From Closterium sp. Naga37s-1 (taxonomy: Eukaryota; Streptophyta; Zygnematophyceae; Desmidiales; Closteriaceae), in the NCBI GenBank assembly GCA_947471745.1, contig CANJKZ010000010.1, positions 6,650,501 to 6,714,500 of the forward strand: DNA of 64,000 nucleotides, read 5' to 3'. Below, piece after piece: positions 33,774-44,635 of the stretch. The position numbers were made by a program, and so were the translations under genes. Positions within the stretch are counted from its first letter, which is position 1. The number at the start of each line of letters is the position of its first letter. Under the pieces are notes generated by a model, which worked only from the letters and a program-made list of their open reading frames with translations, was not told where the DNA came from and did not search any database.

Positions 33774-34662
33774 AGAGAGCTCCTAATCGCGATAGGACGA
33801 TCGAATCTGAATGCATTCTCCAACTCTTGACTACGGGGGCGTGAAACATGCGGAAAGACGCTGATGCTGCGGATTGCTGCTCTTTGCGAGAAGGGTACAA
33901 GTCTGCTCCTTGTGTGCGGTTGCGTCTACCTAGGCAGCGAGGCCGACAGTATGGCAAGATGGCTGGCAGTTTTGCCTTGTGAGCTGCACGCCATGTGCCC
34001 ACCGCCGCACCACACGGCAGTGGCTGGATTCCATGGGCTGTGGGATGCGGACGAAGGGGGGTGGGTGCTGCTCACCGCTCGTGCGTGACTGCCCTCTGGG
34101 CTGGGCGGTCACATCACATAAAATCGAATTCCAGTGCGCGTGATCTCACCGTCCGCAGAGCAGCACACTGCGATGTTGACGGCCAGGATGATCGGAGCAA
34201 GCTAGCCCAATGCGAGGTGAAGCTTGTTAGGTTTGGGGATGACCAGGCAGGGGAGGGGGCGGTAAGGATGCATCCCAGCCACAGGGCGAGCGGAACTCTG
34301 CGTGGCTGAAAGCAGAGCAAGGGCGTGACTCGCTGACCTGGCGGCGGGAGTGTCAGGTTCTGAATGGTTCGTACGTAAGATTGACGTGGCAAACAAAAAG
34401 TTTGACGGAAAGACAACACAACGCGCCGAGCCCGGTTGGGTATGGAAAAATATATACGACATGCAAAGAGGAATGCTCTTGAAAATACAGTGCACGTTCT
34501 ATAAAGGAGCATCGCTGGTGAACTGAGAACGTATACAGTATCGATAGAGATACATACTCCTTGATGTGTGACAAGCCAAACAGCACATTTTTTCGACACG
34601 TCATCCAAATGATGCAGATTTGAAGCGTCAGAAACAGGCGGCAGTAGCAGTCCATGATACTC
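33774..34662. other. Intergenic region upstream of the 907-aa frame, nothing recognised
   Basis: Presumably holds the promoter of the minus-strand frame. Short overlapping frames here have no recognisable motif and differ in composition from the neighbouring genes. Confidence 0.4.
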
Positions 34663-35163
34663 GCCATTAGCGGCCCAGCGAGCCATGTTCCATCGCTGCG
34701 TGATGCGCATCAACGGCGAGATGCGCCTGACCCTCATACCCATGGCGTTTCATGGGTCCTGGCTCCTCCTCGTCCTCCTCGCTCTTCTCACCACCACACG
34801 AGCTCCGAGACGCGCTGGGTCGCGGCTTGCTTATCAACCACTGCATGGGAGCGGGGAGGAAGGGAGGATGCGCCATGCAGGCAGGCATGGTAATTCCTAG
34901 ATGGCCCAGGGTTGCCTTGCCCAGCTACCTGCGAGCAGTGCTAGCTTAGAAGGTCGTGCTCTCTCTCCTGACCTTCGGCGACCACGGAGATTGCCTTTGA
35001 CAACACGATTGCCAAACAGTGTCTTAATCTTACCGCGCCCAGCGCAACGTGCTTCATTCGTCGTCCCCCCAACGTGCCCGCCACCGCAATTACCACTTGC
35101 CAGCTCGCCACACGCGCTCACAGATTCGTGACGACACATCTCGAAGTTCGCCCGCGCCAGAGA

Positions 35164-38100
35164 ATGGCGGCGAGTCAGCGCGCTGAGACGGAGTTGGACG
35201 GATCGCCGCGAACAGCCGAAGAGATACGAGCCGAGGAACGGCGGCCCGCGGTTGGCGGGAGCCGTGCGCCGCCCGGCGTCCGCGCAGCCGGCGATGCTCG
35301 CCTGTTGAGGTCATGCTTCGACGGACTTGCGCGCGGCCTTGACCACGCTCTTCGCACGGCCACGACGTCGCAGCAGCACGACGCCATCGCGACGTGTCTG
35401 CTCATCGCCAACACGCTGTGCGACTGGCCGGATAGCGACGACCCACGGCCGTGGGAGGCGTTCGGCTTCCGCGTGCTGCGCAGCATGCCGGACGCCGCCG
35501 AGTCGCTTCAGCTGCGAGGCAAGCCATGGTTGCGCGGGTGCGTTGTCCCGGGGGGAAGGTGCGCCGGGAGAGGCGAGGCGGGACAGCATTGGAGTGCAGG
35601 GCTAGCGTGAGTGGTGTGGTGCCCGTGCTCTCCCCTGCTCAGCAGCGCGTCGTAACCCTGTCTGTTCAACCCACCACGCGCTGCTTGCCATCTCCCCTCC
35701 CCCCCGCCCTCGTGTCACTCGCCTCCAGCCCTACATGAGCTGCGCTGCGCCCTCTTTCTCCAAAACAGCCCCGCACCGTTTTCTCTCTCTCCTCGTGATC
35801 CCACGCCCCCGTTTCCTCTCCGTCGCCCTCGGCGTCGCCCTCCTCCCCCTCCCCCCTCCCCTCTTCAGATACGTTTTTCCTGATGGAGCACAGCAGCAGC
35901 AAGCGGCGGAGACGGCATGGAAGAGCTTCGGTGGACCGCGGAGCAAAAAGCCTAAACCCGCCACCGCAACAGCGCCCCCCGCGCTCTGGCCGCTGTTGCC
36001 TGCATGCCTGCGCGCCCCCTTCCTGACGCAGCTGGGTGTGCCGTTGCCCGTAAAAATCAAGCGCAATAAGGTGCGCCACCCGGCGCAGCTTAGTGCAGCA
36101 CAGCACAGCGCTCGCCTGGTGGCTCACCACGCTCGTCCACACCCACAACGCATGGCATCCTTGGAGTGGAGCAACTCTGCCAACACCAATCCACTGTTCA
36201 CTCCACTCCACTGTTCACTCCACTCACTGTTCACTCCACTCACTGTTCACTCCACTCCACTGTTCACTCCACTCACTGTTCACTCCACTCACTGTTCACT
36301 CCACTCACTGTTCACTCCACTCCACTGTTCTCTCCACTCCACTGAACTCCACTCCTCTCCACTCCAGTGCTCACTCCACTCCACTCCACTCCACTTCACT
36401 CTCCACTCCAATTTGCTCCACTCCTCTCCACTCCACTCCACTGTGATCTCCAACCCCACACGTGGGCAGCTGTCTCCCAAGCAAGCACTACCCACCATGG
36501 CATGCCTGCCTACTGTCCCACCCTTCCATTCCACCCCTCACCGCTTTCCCCGTGTTCCCTATCCTGCCCATCCTCCGTTGAAGCAGAGGATGAGTACGGA
36601 AGAGGACGTGCTGGCACGGCAGCTGAGCGAGGAGCAAGTAGAGCAGGTGAGCGTGAGAGCACACGTCAGGGGCACCTTGTCAGAACACGCTCCTGCCTTC
36701 CCCCTCACACTGCTCTGTTGTCCGCATGTGCTCACTTGCCCTCTTCCCCATTCCCATGCCATTGCCCACAGCGCTTCCCTCGCTCTTGTGCCCGTGCCGT
36801 CCACCCTCTCCCCTCTCCCCTCGCCCCTCGCCCCTCGCCCCCTCGCCCCTCGTTGCTGCGCCCAGCTGCACAGTCTCAGGGCCAGCCGCTACTTCCTTCT
36901 CCTTGACCAGACACTGGCGCACCGACCACCTCCTCCACCTCCCCTTCTGCCATCGCTCTCACAGTCACGCGCCCAGCCACCAGCGCCCCCGCCCGTGTCA
37001 CTCCCAGGATCGCAACCCCAGGCAGCTACAGCAGCAGGCTCACAACAGCCATCGGCAGCGTCACCCTCCTCCTCCGCGGCGGCAGAGAGCGAGTCGCCCA
37101 ACTTCCGCTTCTCGCAGCCGCTCTCCCTCGTCCGCATCTCCTCCCTCACTCCCTCCCTCGCTCCTTCCCCCTCCATCGTCCCCTCCCTCGCTCCTTCCCC
37201 CACTTTCGCCCCCTCCCTCGCTCCGTCACCCTCCCTCGCCCCCTCCCTCGCTCCGTCACCCTCCCTCGCCCCCTCCCTCGCTCCTTCCCCCGCCCTCGCC
37301 CCCTCCCTCGCTCCGTCACCCTCCCTCGCCCCCTCCCTCGCTCCGTCACCCTCCCTCTTTCCTGCCTCTCCTCATGCCCCCACCGCCCTGACTACAACCG
37401 CCGCTGCGCCTGCCACTCCCACGGTCACAGCGAAGCAGCTCTACTCCCACATCAAGGCGTTCCTGGCGGGGCGAGCTGGGGGGAGTGACAGTGTGCATGG
37501 CAGTGCGGACGGTGGTGGGGGAGGTACTAATGGGGAGAGTGGAGGGGAGGAGGAGGCGCAGGCCATGTGGCGTGTGGTGCGGGCATGCGGGGTGGAGTCA
37601 GCAGAGGGGCTGAGTGGATTCAGTAGGAGAATTGAGTCGAGTGGTGGATGAGAGGGGATGGACCGCCATGCACGTGGCTGCCCGCAATGGTGACTCCCCC
37701 GTGGTCAGTCCCATCTCATATCACATGCATGCATCTTCCCACTGGCACCCGTGCATCAGCTCACACACACCCCCACCTTCCATCATCCTGTGTCTGCTGC
37801 ACACGGCCCAGCGAAGCCGTGTTCCGTGCTCACACCGACCGGCTCCCTTTTTTCTCCACCCGGCTCCTCCATACATGTGTCTGCAGCTTCAGGCACTGTT
37901 GCGCATGGGCATGTGGGCGGGGGTGTGCAGCACACGCAACGCCACCACGCCACTGCACGTGGCGGCGTATGGCAGCCACGTGGATTGCATGCGCCTGCTG
38001 GTGGAGGACGGGGCTGACATCCGCGCTCGCACTGCTGGCGGCTGTGAGTGGCTGGCGGCTGTGAGTGGCTGGTGGCTGTGAGTGGGTGGTGGCTGTGAGT

Positions 38101-38563
38101 GGTCTTGCACTAGAATGGTTGAAAGTGCTTTGCTTGCATCATTCTGCTCCCAGCGTCCTTTCTTTGCTCTCCTGCCTTCACCTTGACCCTCTCCATCCTG
38201 CTGTCCTCCCGCATTGCTTCCAAAGCTGCTTTCGTCCCCCGCCTATATCCGACCGCCTCCCGTCATCCACCCTCCACTCTCCCAGGGACGCCGCTGCACA
38301 ACGCAACGAGCCAGGAGCAGTGGGACGCAGTGAGATGGCTGGCACGGCGGGGGATAGAACCAGCAGAGGTGGAAGCAGCCGGGGCCAACCCCAAGGCGCA
38401 CCTCAAGGCGCACCTCATGGCAAGGGCGGTGCAGATGGTGCGGGAGGAGCATGAGAGGCGCGTGGGGTGTGGGGGGATGGAGGAGCATGGATGGGGGGAC
38501 GAGCCTTGTGTGAATGCATTTCTTGCGCTTCCTGACTTCCTTCTCCCACTGCTCAGTGGTTAG
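35164..38563 (+). CDS. Ankyrin-repeat protein gene, copy 1 (six exons; one frameshifting 22-bp insertion)
   Basis: Model from comparison with copy 2. Exon 1 runs 35164 to 35537 or 35558 (MAASQRAETELDG; ATATCLLIANTLCDWPDSD-like helical region, family unknown). The others are exon 2 35869-36070, exon 3 36587-36646 (MSTEEDVLARQLSEEQVEQ), exon 4 36866-37703 (Pro/Ser-rich, SLAPSPSLAP repeats, then KQLYSHIKAFLAGRAGG), exon 5 37893-38043 and exon 6 38286-38563. Introns are bounded by GT and AG. Exons 4-6 join in phase to give about three ankyrin repeats (GWTAMHVAARNGDSPV, NATTPLHVAAYGSHVDC, GWTPLHNATSQEQWDAV). Ankyrin repeats bind proteins; the partner is unknown. A 22-bp segment at about 37605-37626, absent from copy 2, breaks the exon 4 frame. 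Removing it restores exact phase, so this allele may be inactive or mis-assembled. Confidence 0.62.
36175..36450. repeat. Minisatellite in intron 2 of ankyrin copy 1
   Basis: Many CACTGTTCACTCCACT units, degrading into TCCACTCC repeats towards the right. Absent from intron 2 of copy 2. Confidence 0.85.
37135..37360. repeat. 30-bp coding repeat in exon 4 of ankyrin copy 1
   Basis: Roughly seven copies of CCCTCCCTCGCCCCCTCCCT plus CGCTCCGTCA, encoding SLAPSLAPSP. Copy 2 has an unrelated Pro/Ala stretch at this position. Confidence 0.9.
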
Positions 38564-38773
38564 AATGCACGGGGGAGGGAGAGGCCAAACAAGCCGATAA
38601 TGAGGAGCACAGCATTTGAGAGAATTCTAAAAAATGCCATAAACACACGTGTACCACGTAGGGTTATGCCTGGAAACTATATAGAAAGGAGTGGTACAGT
38701 ACGGTGGTTTTCAAGGTTACTGTTGACACATCAACTGGGCTGATCCCTGCACAGTCCTACCCACGGCATCGTG
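38564..38773. other. 3' flank of ankyrin copy 1
   Basis: Short non-coding stretch. GGCATCGTG at 38765-38773 is the left target duplication of the foldback element. Confidence 0.6.
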
Positions 38774-40773
38774 GAGAGAATTTCTCCAGACCCGGAAACG
38801 GTGATTTGCCGTTGCACACGTGGCCTTTAATTGCTACCGTGGTTGGACAATTCGATGATAATTGCTCGAGTGGTCTTGCCAGAGGTTTCCTCTGGCATTT
38901 TTTTTATCCGGTACATTACCCAAAACCGGTTTTTAGCCCTGAAATTCTTACGTCGAACTTGTCTCTTCCTGCGAAAGTGTGACGCACCCGGAAAGACGTG
39001 CACGAGGGTGGCGCCGTCACTGTTCGGATACGCGACAAAAATCAGCACGGTAATCTAGGCAAACAGTTGCGCTCAATTTCGGTCCATATCGTAACTAATC
39101 CGCGCATAGTTATATGATTCCCCGATCATATACTCAGTTGCACGGATGTCAGTACAGTACGCGCGACCAGTTACAGAGTGCGCTTGATTGGTCGACTTTA
39201 TGCGTGGGGCCTTTTCTGACCTTGCGCGTCCAATCAGACGCGGTCATGTAAGATTGCGCTCATATAAAACCGCATATTTACCTATATGAGCGCGCATATG
39301 TGATGCTCGAATGTGTGTGTGATCTGTTTTATTAATATAAAACTATGTTAATAAATTTGAGAGACGTTATCACTACTGGCGTTTTGCCATTATACCTATA
39401 TCAAACTGTGCATACCTATATGTATAATGGCAAAACGCCGGTAGTGATAATGTCTCTCGAATTTATTAATATAGTTTTAGATTAATAAAACAGATCATAC
39501 ACACATTCGAGCATCACATACCGTATTCTCCCGGATAAAACACCCCCCCGTAATTGTACACCCCCGGGTAGCTAATACGGGGTGGGTGTTATATCCGACC
39601 CCGTTTGTACTATACCCCCCCTTTTGGGGTGATTTTCTATAACACCCCCCTTTTCTTATACATTCATATTATAGCTGTTATCGAGTCCGATTCCTTACGG
39701 GACGATATCGCGAGAATTGCTCCCTAGGTGAAAATTCGCGTGTACTTTCACTTAGAATCTGCCAAGATTTCTCCCCTCCCACAATCTCGCTGTTGCCACG
39801 CTGGCGAATCTTCCGCTGCAAGTGGCCCAATAGGTGAAAATCACCTTCTCACATGAGGCACAGATACGTGACCAAACCAGTCAAGAAGTGACTGGTACAG
39901 TAAGAACGCACCACCGTGCGCGATTCTGGCCTCGGCGGTTGCATGAACCCTCGCCACGCAATTGGCTTTGTTTTCACCCTATCAAGTGCCAGAATTGCCC
40001 ACTCGAATTTGCCACGTGGCAGATTCCAGTGGGCGGTCACGTTATCCTCGTATACTCGGTTTTGCGGCACTGGTCAACAATCTTGAAGTGGAGTCAGGCC
40101 CCTGATTTTGTTTCACATCTTTTCTACTTGATAAAAAATATACCATATAATAAGACCCGGGTATTATGTAGGATTTTCCTTTGAGGAGACCCCCCCCATT
40201 TTTTCCCAGTGGTTTTCATAATACCCTAGGGTGTTTTATCCGGGAGAATACGGTATGCGCGCTCATATAGGTAAATGGGCGGTTTTATATGAGCGCGATC
40301 TTACATGACCGCGTCTGATTGGACGCGCAAGGTCAGAAAAGGCCCCGCGCATAAAGTCGACCAATCAGGCGCACTCTGTAATTGGTCGCGCGTACTGACA
40401 TCCGTCCAACTGAATATATGATCGTGGAATCATATAACTATGCGCGGATTGGTTACGATATGGACCGAAATTGAGCTCAACTGTTTGCCTAGATGACTGT
40501 GCTGATTTTTGTCGCGTATCCAAACAGTGACGTTGCCGCCCTCGTGCACGTCTTTCCGGGTACGCCACACTTTCGCGGGAAGAGACACGTTCGACGTAAG
40601 AATTTCAGGGCAAAAAACCGGTTTTGGGTAATGTTCCGGATAAAAAAAATGCCAGAGGAAACCTCTGGCAAGACCACTCGAGCAATCATCATCGAATTGT
40701 CCGACCACGGTAGCAATTCGAGGCCACGTGTGCAACGGCAAATCACCGTTTCGGGGTCTGGAGAAATTCTCTC
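38774..40773. mobile_element. Foldback (long inverted-repeat) DNA element with 9-bp target duplication
   Basis: Two arms of about 630 bp are near-perfect reverse complements (left 38774-39400; right 39415-39520 plus 40254-40773), meeting at a small loop near 39405. Ends read GAGAGAATTTCTCC and GGAGAAATTCTCTC. Immediately outside both ends is GGCATCGTG (38765-38773 and 40774-40782), a perfect 9-bp direct repeat. Nine-bp duplications with long terminal inverted repeats are typical of Mutator-like elements; Drosophila FB foldbacks also make 9-bp duplications. It has no transposase gene, so it would need a helper. The right arm is interrupted by the TA-flanked element at 39521-40253. Confidence 0.85.
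39521..40253. mobile_element. 733-bp terminal-inverted-repeat element with TA target duplication
   Basis: Ends are perfect inverted repeats of at least 24 bp starting CCGTATTCTCCCGGATAAAA. TA lies on both sides (39519-39520 and 40254-40255). The other foldback arm preserves the uninterrupted site (CATATGTGATGCTCG, reverse complement), proving an insertion at TA. TA duplications are typical of Tc1/mariner-type transposition. No transposase frame of credible length is inside, so it is a MITE-like passenger. Confidence 0.8.
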
Positions 40774-41319
40774 GGCATCGTGTGCCTGCACAAGAGGGGC
40801 CATCTGTTCGACAGATCTGCGGGCGTTAGCGGCCGAACGAGCCGTGTTCCATTGCTGCTGATGCACGTCAACGGCGAGATGGCGTTTCGTGGGTCCCCCT
40901 CGTCACTCCGCGCTCTCCTCACCGCCACCGAGGCTCGACATCCGCTGCGTCGCGGCTTGCTTATCAACCACTGCCTGGAGCGAGGGAGCGAGGGAGCAGG
41001 GAGAGCAGAGGGAGATGTAACAAGGCGGGATGCGCCATGCACGCATGCATGGGGATTCCCGAACGGACCACCGTTGCCCGGCTAACTCCAAGCCGTGACG
41101 GTTGCGAGCCTAGAGCACTGTCTCCTGTCCTTTCGCGGCCACACAAACATGGCCTAGGAAGACGCGATTTTAAACTGGCTAGTCTGATCGCGCCCATTTC
41201 AATGGCCTTCCTTAATCGCCTCCCCGCTCCCGCCGCTTCCGCTGTTACCACTTGCCAGGTCGCCACCCTCGCTCAACGGTTCGTGGCGACAACATTGCGA
41301 AGTTCGCGCGCGGCAGAGA
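40774..41319 (+). promoter_or_regulatory. Upstream region of ankyrin copy 2
   Basis: From about 40826 it is homologous to the region upstream of copy 1 (shared GCGGCTTGCTTATCAACCACT and a conserved stretch before the ATG). Promoter function is inferred only from position and conservation between copies. Confidence 0.4.
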
Positions 41320-41929
41320 ATGGCGGCGAGCCATGAGAGAAGCGCGCCGCCGGACCCCGCGGCCGAGGCGGCGGATTCGGAGTCGCTTCGAACAGCCGAG
41401 GAGATTGTTGGGAGCCGTGCGCCGCCCGCCATCGGCGCAGCCGTCGACGCGCGCCTGCTGAGAAGCTTCGACGGTCTCGCGCGCGACCTCGATCACGCGA
41501 TTCGCACGGCCGCAACGCCGTCGCAACAGCACGACGCAATCGCCACGTGTCTTCTCATCGCGAACGCGCTGTGCGATTGGCCGGAGAGCGACGAGCCGCG
41601 GCCGCGGGAGGCGTTCGGCTTCCGCGTGCTGCGCAGCATGCCGTGCGCCGCCGAGTCGCTGCTGCTGCGAGGCAAGCCATGGGTTGCGCGGGTGTGTTGT
41701 GATGCGGGGGAGGTGCGCGGGGAGGGCCGAGGTGGGGCAGCAGTGGGGTAGCAGGGACATCTCCAAAATGTAATGTCCCGAAACTGTCCCAAAAGATTCT
41801 TTTCGAATACTTTCGGGACAGGTTGAAAAGTGTCTCGAAAGACACTTTCGAGACTAAGTGAAATGTCCTGAAAGTGGATCGCCCAACTGACCCGAAAGTG
41901 TCTTTCGAGACACATTTGAGACACATTTG

Positions 41930-43195
41930 AGACCTCTCTTCCTGTAGCATTGAGGACTCTCCCACGGACAGATTCGGGACCTCTCTGGGTTTGCTTGCAT
42001 TGCAACTGCCTCTCTTGCGTTTGGCCTTAAAGCCCCATTGTATTTGAAACAGGACATTAATACAATGTTTATACAAAGAAAACACTAGAAACGCTAATGC
42101 ATAATTCTTGCACCATGATGTATACAAATTGCCACAACTTCCAAAACCATAAGGCTCAAATATATTATCTGGCATAACACAAAAACACCGCAACATCTAA
42201 GTAGTGGCTTCAGTTGAGTCAAAATAAACGTTGTGCAGACATGAAGTAATCAATATTACCCTTGAACCGACGAAGTTGTTAGAAGACAATTACAAAAATG
42301 AATTGATCCAATTATAATATATTGAACCGCAACATAGGCACATAGTATGCTGGAAAACATCATTTGTCAGTCATTGAGGTTAGAAAACAAAGCTCCAGAA
42401 CAGAATGAAAAAAACATACCGTCGACGAAAACATTGACATCTCCTTTTAGCAAATTCTGTTAAGACAGATCTTACAATCAAACAACAACGTTGACACACC
42501 AAACATTTTTGTTTACAATAAAATAACAATGTTCAAGAAAATGAAATTGCACGAAAACGTACAAGTGAAGTAGATGATTCATCGTGTTGAATCGTACGAA
42601 ACGCCATGATTCCTTTCCAACGTCATTGAGAAGATGTCACTTGCTATCCTGATTCAATGCCACGGGAAAAAGGATGAACGGATGGGAAAGCCAGTTTGAA
42701 ATGTGACGCGGTAACATAGTAGGGGACGTAAGCGGTGACGCGAGATGAGAGAGACTTCAAGGAACTAAACAAATAATCGTCAAAATCATGGTTCTAGTTA
42801 CGAAAGACGAGTTAGAACAAGAGCGTAATTAATGACAAACGAAGACTGCCGGGTAATATAGTATTTAAGGGCGTAAATGTTACTTGAAGTCGAGCCTAGT
42901 TACTGGGAGACACGAGAGCAGAGCAGCAAATAACTAAGTGAAGAACAAAAGGTGACGAGAGAAAAACGCCTTCTTCTAGCAACAAGTTTGGATTGTTTTA
43001 CGGTATGGATGGGTTATAGTAGTTTCGTCGCGGTGATCGAGATGGGGTTTACACCATGAAGTGGACCTCACAGGTGGTTGAATATTTTAGTTCTGTGGTG
43101 GACCTTTGGCAGTGACGCGAATTCTTTTAGTGCACGTGGACGATTTCGGCACTGCTGGCAGGTGCCACGTATTTCCTTTCGCGACACGTGGCGCG
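41930..43195. other. AT-rich non-coding DNA left of Copia C
   Basis: No frame with a recognisable motif on either strand. Part of the intron insertion. Confidence 0.5.
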
Positions 43196-43321
43196 TGTCA
43201 AACTCTTATGCTATAGTCTGTGTAGGCTATAGTGGGGTAGACAATATGGGGTACAACACTTCTAGGTTTTCCTACTTGTACCCACCTGCTTGTTAGTTCA
43301 TTCATTCCTCATTTCTTCACA
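43196..43321 (+). repeat. Copia C 5' LTR (126 bp)
   Basis: TGTCAAACTCTTATGC to CATTTCTTCACA. At 126 bp it is unusually short for a Copia element with full pol. Confidence 0.95.
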
Positions 43322-43338
43322 TGGTATAGAGCAGGTTC
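43322..43338 (+). other. Copia C primer-binding site with one-base deletion
   Basis: TGGTATAGAGCAGGTTC adjoins the LTR. Element B reads TGGTATCAGAGCAGGTTC, so one C is missing within the initiator-Met tRNA match. G carries the same deletion. Confidence 0.85.
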
Positions 43339-43439
43339 CCTAGTGGGAACGCTTCCTTGGGCCCACCACTGAAACCTTTTTTCTGACCGGAGCGACAGTC
43401 GCTCCTGCCCGAGGCGCGCCTTGTGGGCCGCCCTTCTGT

Positions 43440-44440
43440 CGAGCTCTCTTAGAGGCCCCTCTCACGGCCCCTCGCGCCACCCTTAGCGGCCCCGTCGCCG
43501 CCCCTAGCGGCCCCGTCGCCGCCCTTCCAGGCCCCTCGCGGCCCCTAGCGGCCCCGTTGCCGCCCCTACGCGGCCCCGTAGCCGCCCCTAGCGGCCCTGT
43601 CGCCGCCCCTAGCGGCCCCGTTGCCGCCTCCCTCCCTACGCGGCCCCGTTGCCGCCCCTACGCGGCCCCGTCGCCGCCCCTAGCGGCCCCGTAGCCGCTC
43701 CCCTCCCTACGCGGCCCCGTCGCCGCCCCTACGCGGCCCCGTCGCCGCCCCTAGCGGCCCCGTTGCCGCCCCTAGCGGCCCCGTCGCCGCCCCTAGCGGC
43801 CCCGTCGCCGCTCCCCTCCCTACGCGGCCCCGTAGCCGCCCCTACGCGGCCCCGTCGCCGCCCCTACGCGGCCCCGTCGCCGCTCCCCTCCCTACGCGGC
43901 CCCGTCGCCGCCCCTACGCGGCCCCGTCGCCGCCCCTACGCGGCCCCGTCGCCGCCCCTAACGACCCCGTCGCCTCCTCTCTCCCTACGCGGCCCTGTCG
44001 CCGCCCCTACGCGGCCCCGTCGCCGCCCCTAGCGGCCCCGTCGCCGCCTCCCTCCCTACGCGGCCCCGTCGCCGCCCCTACGCGGCCTCGTAGCCACCCC
44101 TACGCGGCCCCGTCGCCGCCCCTAGCGGCCCCGTCGCCGCTTCCCTCCCTACGCGGCCCCGTCGCCGCCCCTACGCGGCCTCGTAGCCGCCCCTACGCGG
44201 CCCCGTCGCCGCCCCTAGCGGCCCCGTCGCCGCTCCCCGCCCCTAGCGGCCCCGTCGCTGCCCCTACCCGGCCCCGTCGCCGCCCCTAGCGAGCAGCCGA
44301 GCCGCCGAGCCGCCCCGCCGAGTCGCCCAGCAGCCGAGCCGCCCCTGGAGCAGCCGCCACTGCAGCAGCCGCCCCTGGAGCAGCCGCAACTGCAGCAGCC
44401 GCCCCTAGAGCAGCCGCCTCTGGAGCAGTCGCCCCTACAA
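43440..44440 (+). repeat. GC minisatellite leader of Copia C
   Basis: About 43490-44290 is an array of GCGGCCCCGTCGCCGCCCCTA-type 21-bp units (variants with CTAGCGG or CTACGCGG and TCCCTCC spacers). At about 44335-44420 are two to three 30-bp CCGCCCCTGGAGCAGCCGCC-type units. Frames across it (for example a 127-codon Pro/Ala one) simply translate the repeats. It occupies the place of gag. Confidence 0.9.
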
Positions 44441-44635
44441 CTGCCGCCCCTGGAGCAGCCACCCCTGCAGCTGCCGCGGAGCTCTCGCTCTACAGTGGTA
44501 GCGGCCTCGCCGTTGCCGCCGTCGTACGCCTGCCCTTCTCGCCACTGGTGAGCACTGCCCTGCCCGTACTGCTGTTACTGCTGCTCTTACTGCTGCTGCT
44601 CTTTCTACTGCTACTGCTGCTCCTGGCGTGGCCAG

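Larger units (their letters stand above)
34663..38563 (+). repeat. Segmental duplication unit, copy 1
   Basis: From about 34663 (TTAGCGGCCCAGCGAGCCATG) through the end of the ankyrin gene, sequence is homologous to the unit beginning about 40826 (TTAGCGGCCGAACGAGCCGTG), including upstream regions that share GCGGCTTGCTTATCAACCACT. The two units are in tandem, same orientation. Confidence 0.75.

Noticed and set aside
34114-34743. 209-codon minus-strand frame as a host gene
   Set aside because: No recognisable motif, composition unlike neighbours, and it overlaps the duplicated upstream region of ankyrin copy 1.
39261-39520. Central hairpin of the foldback as a separate small MITE
   Set aside because: Inverted symmetry continues outward for about 630 bp to the 9-bp duplications, so it is the centre of one element.
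38704-40866. Frames of 92-125 codons in both strands
   Set aside because: They lie in the foldback arms and appear as mirror-image pairs; no protein motif.
43649-44032. 127-codon Pro/Ala frame, and 273-codon frame at 60907-61728
   Set aside because: They translate the 21-bp leader minisatellite; the period is a multiple of three, so stops are absent by construction.
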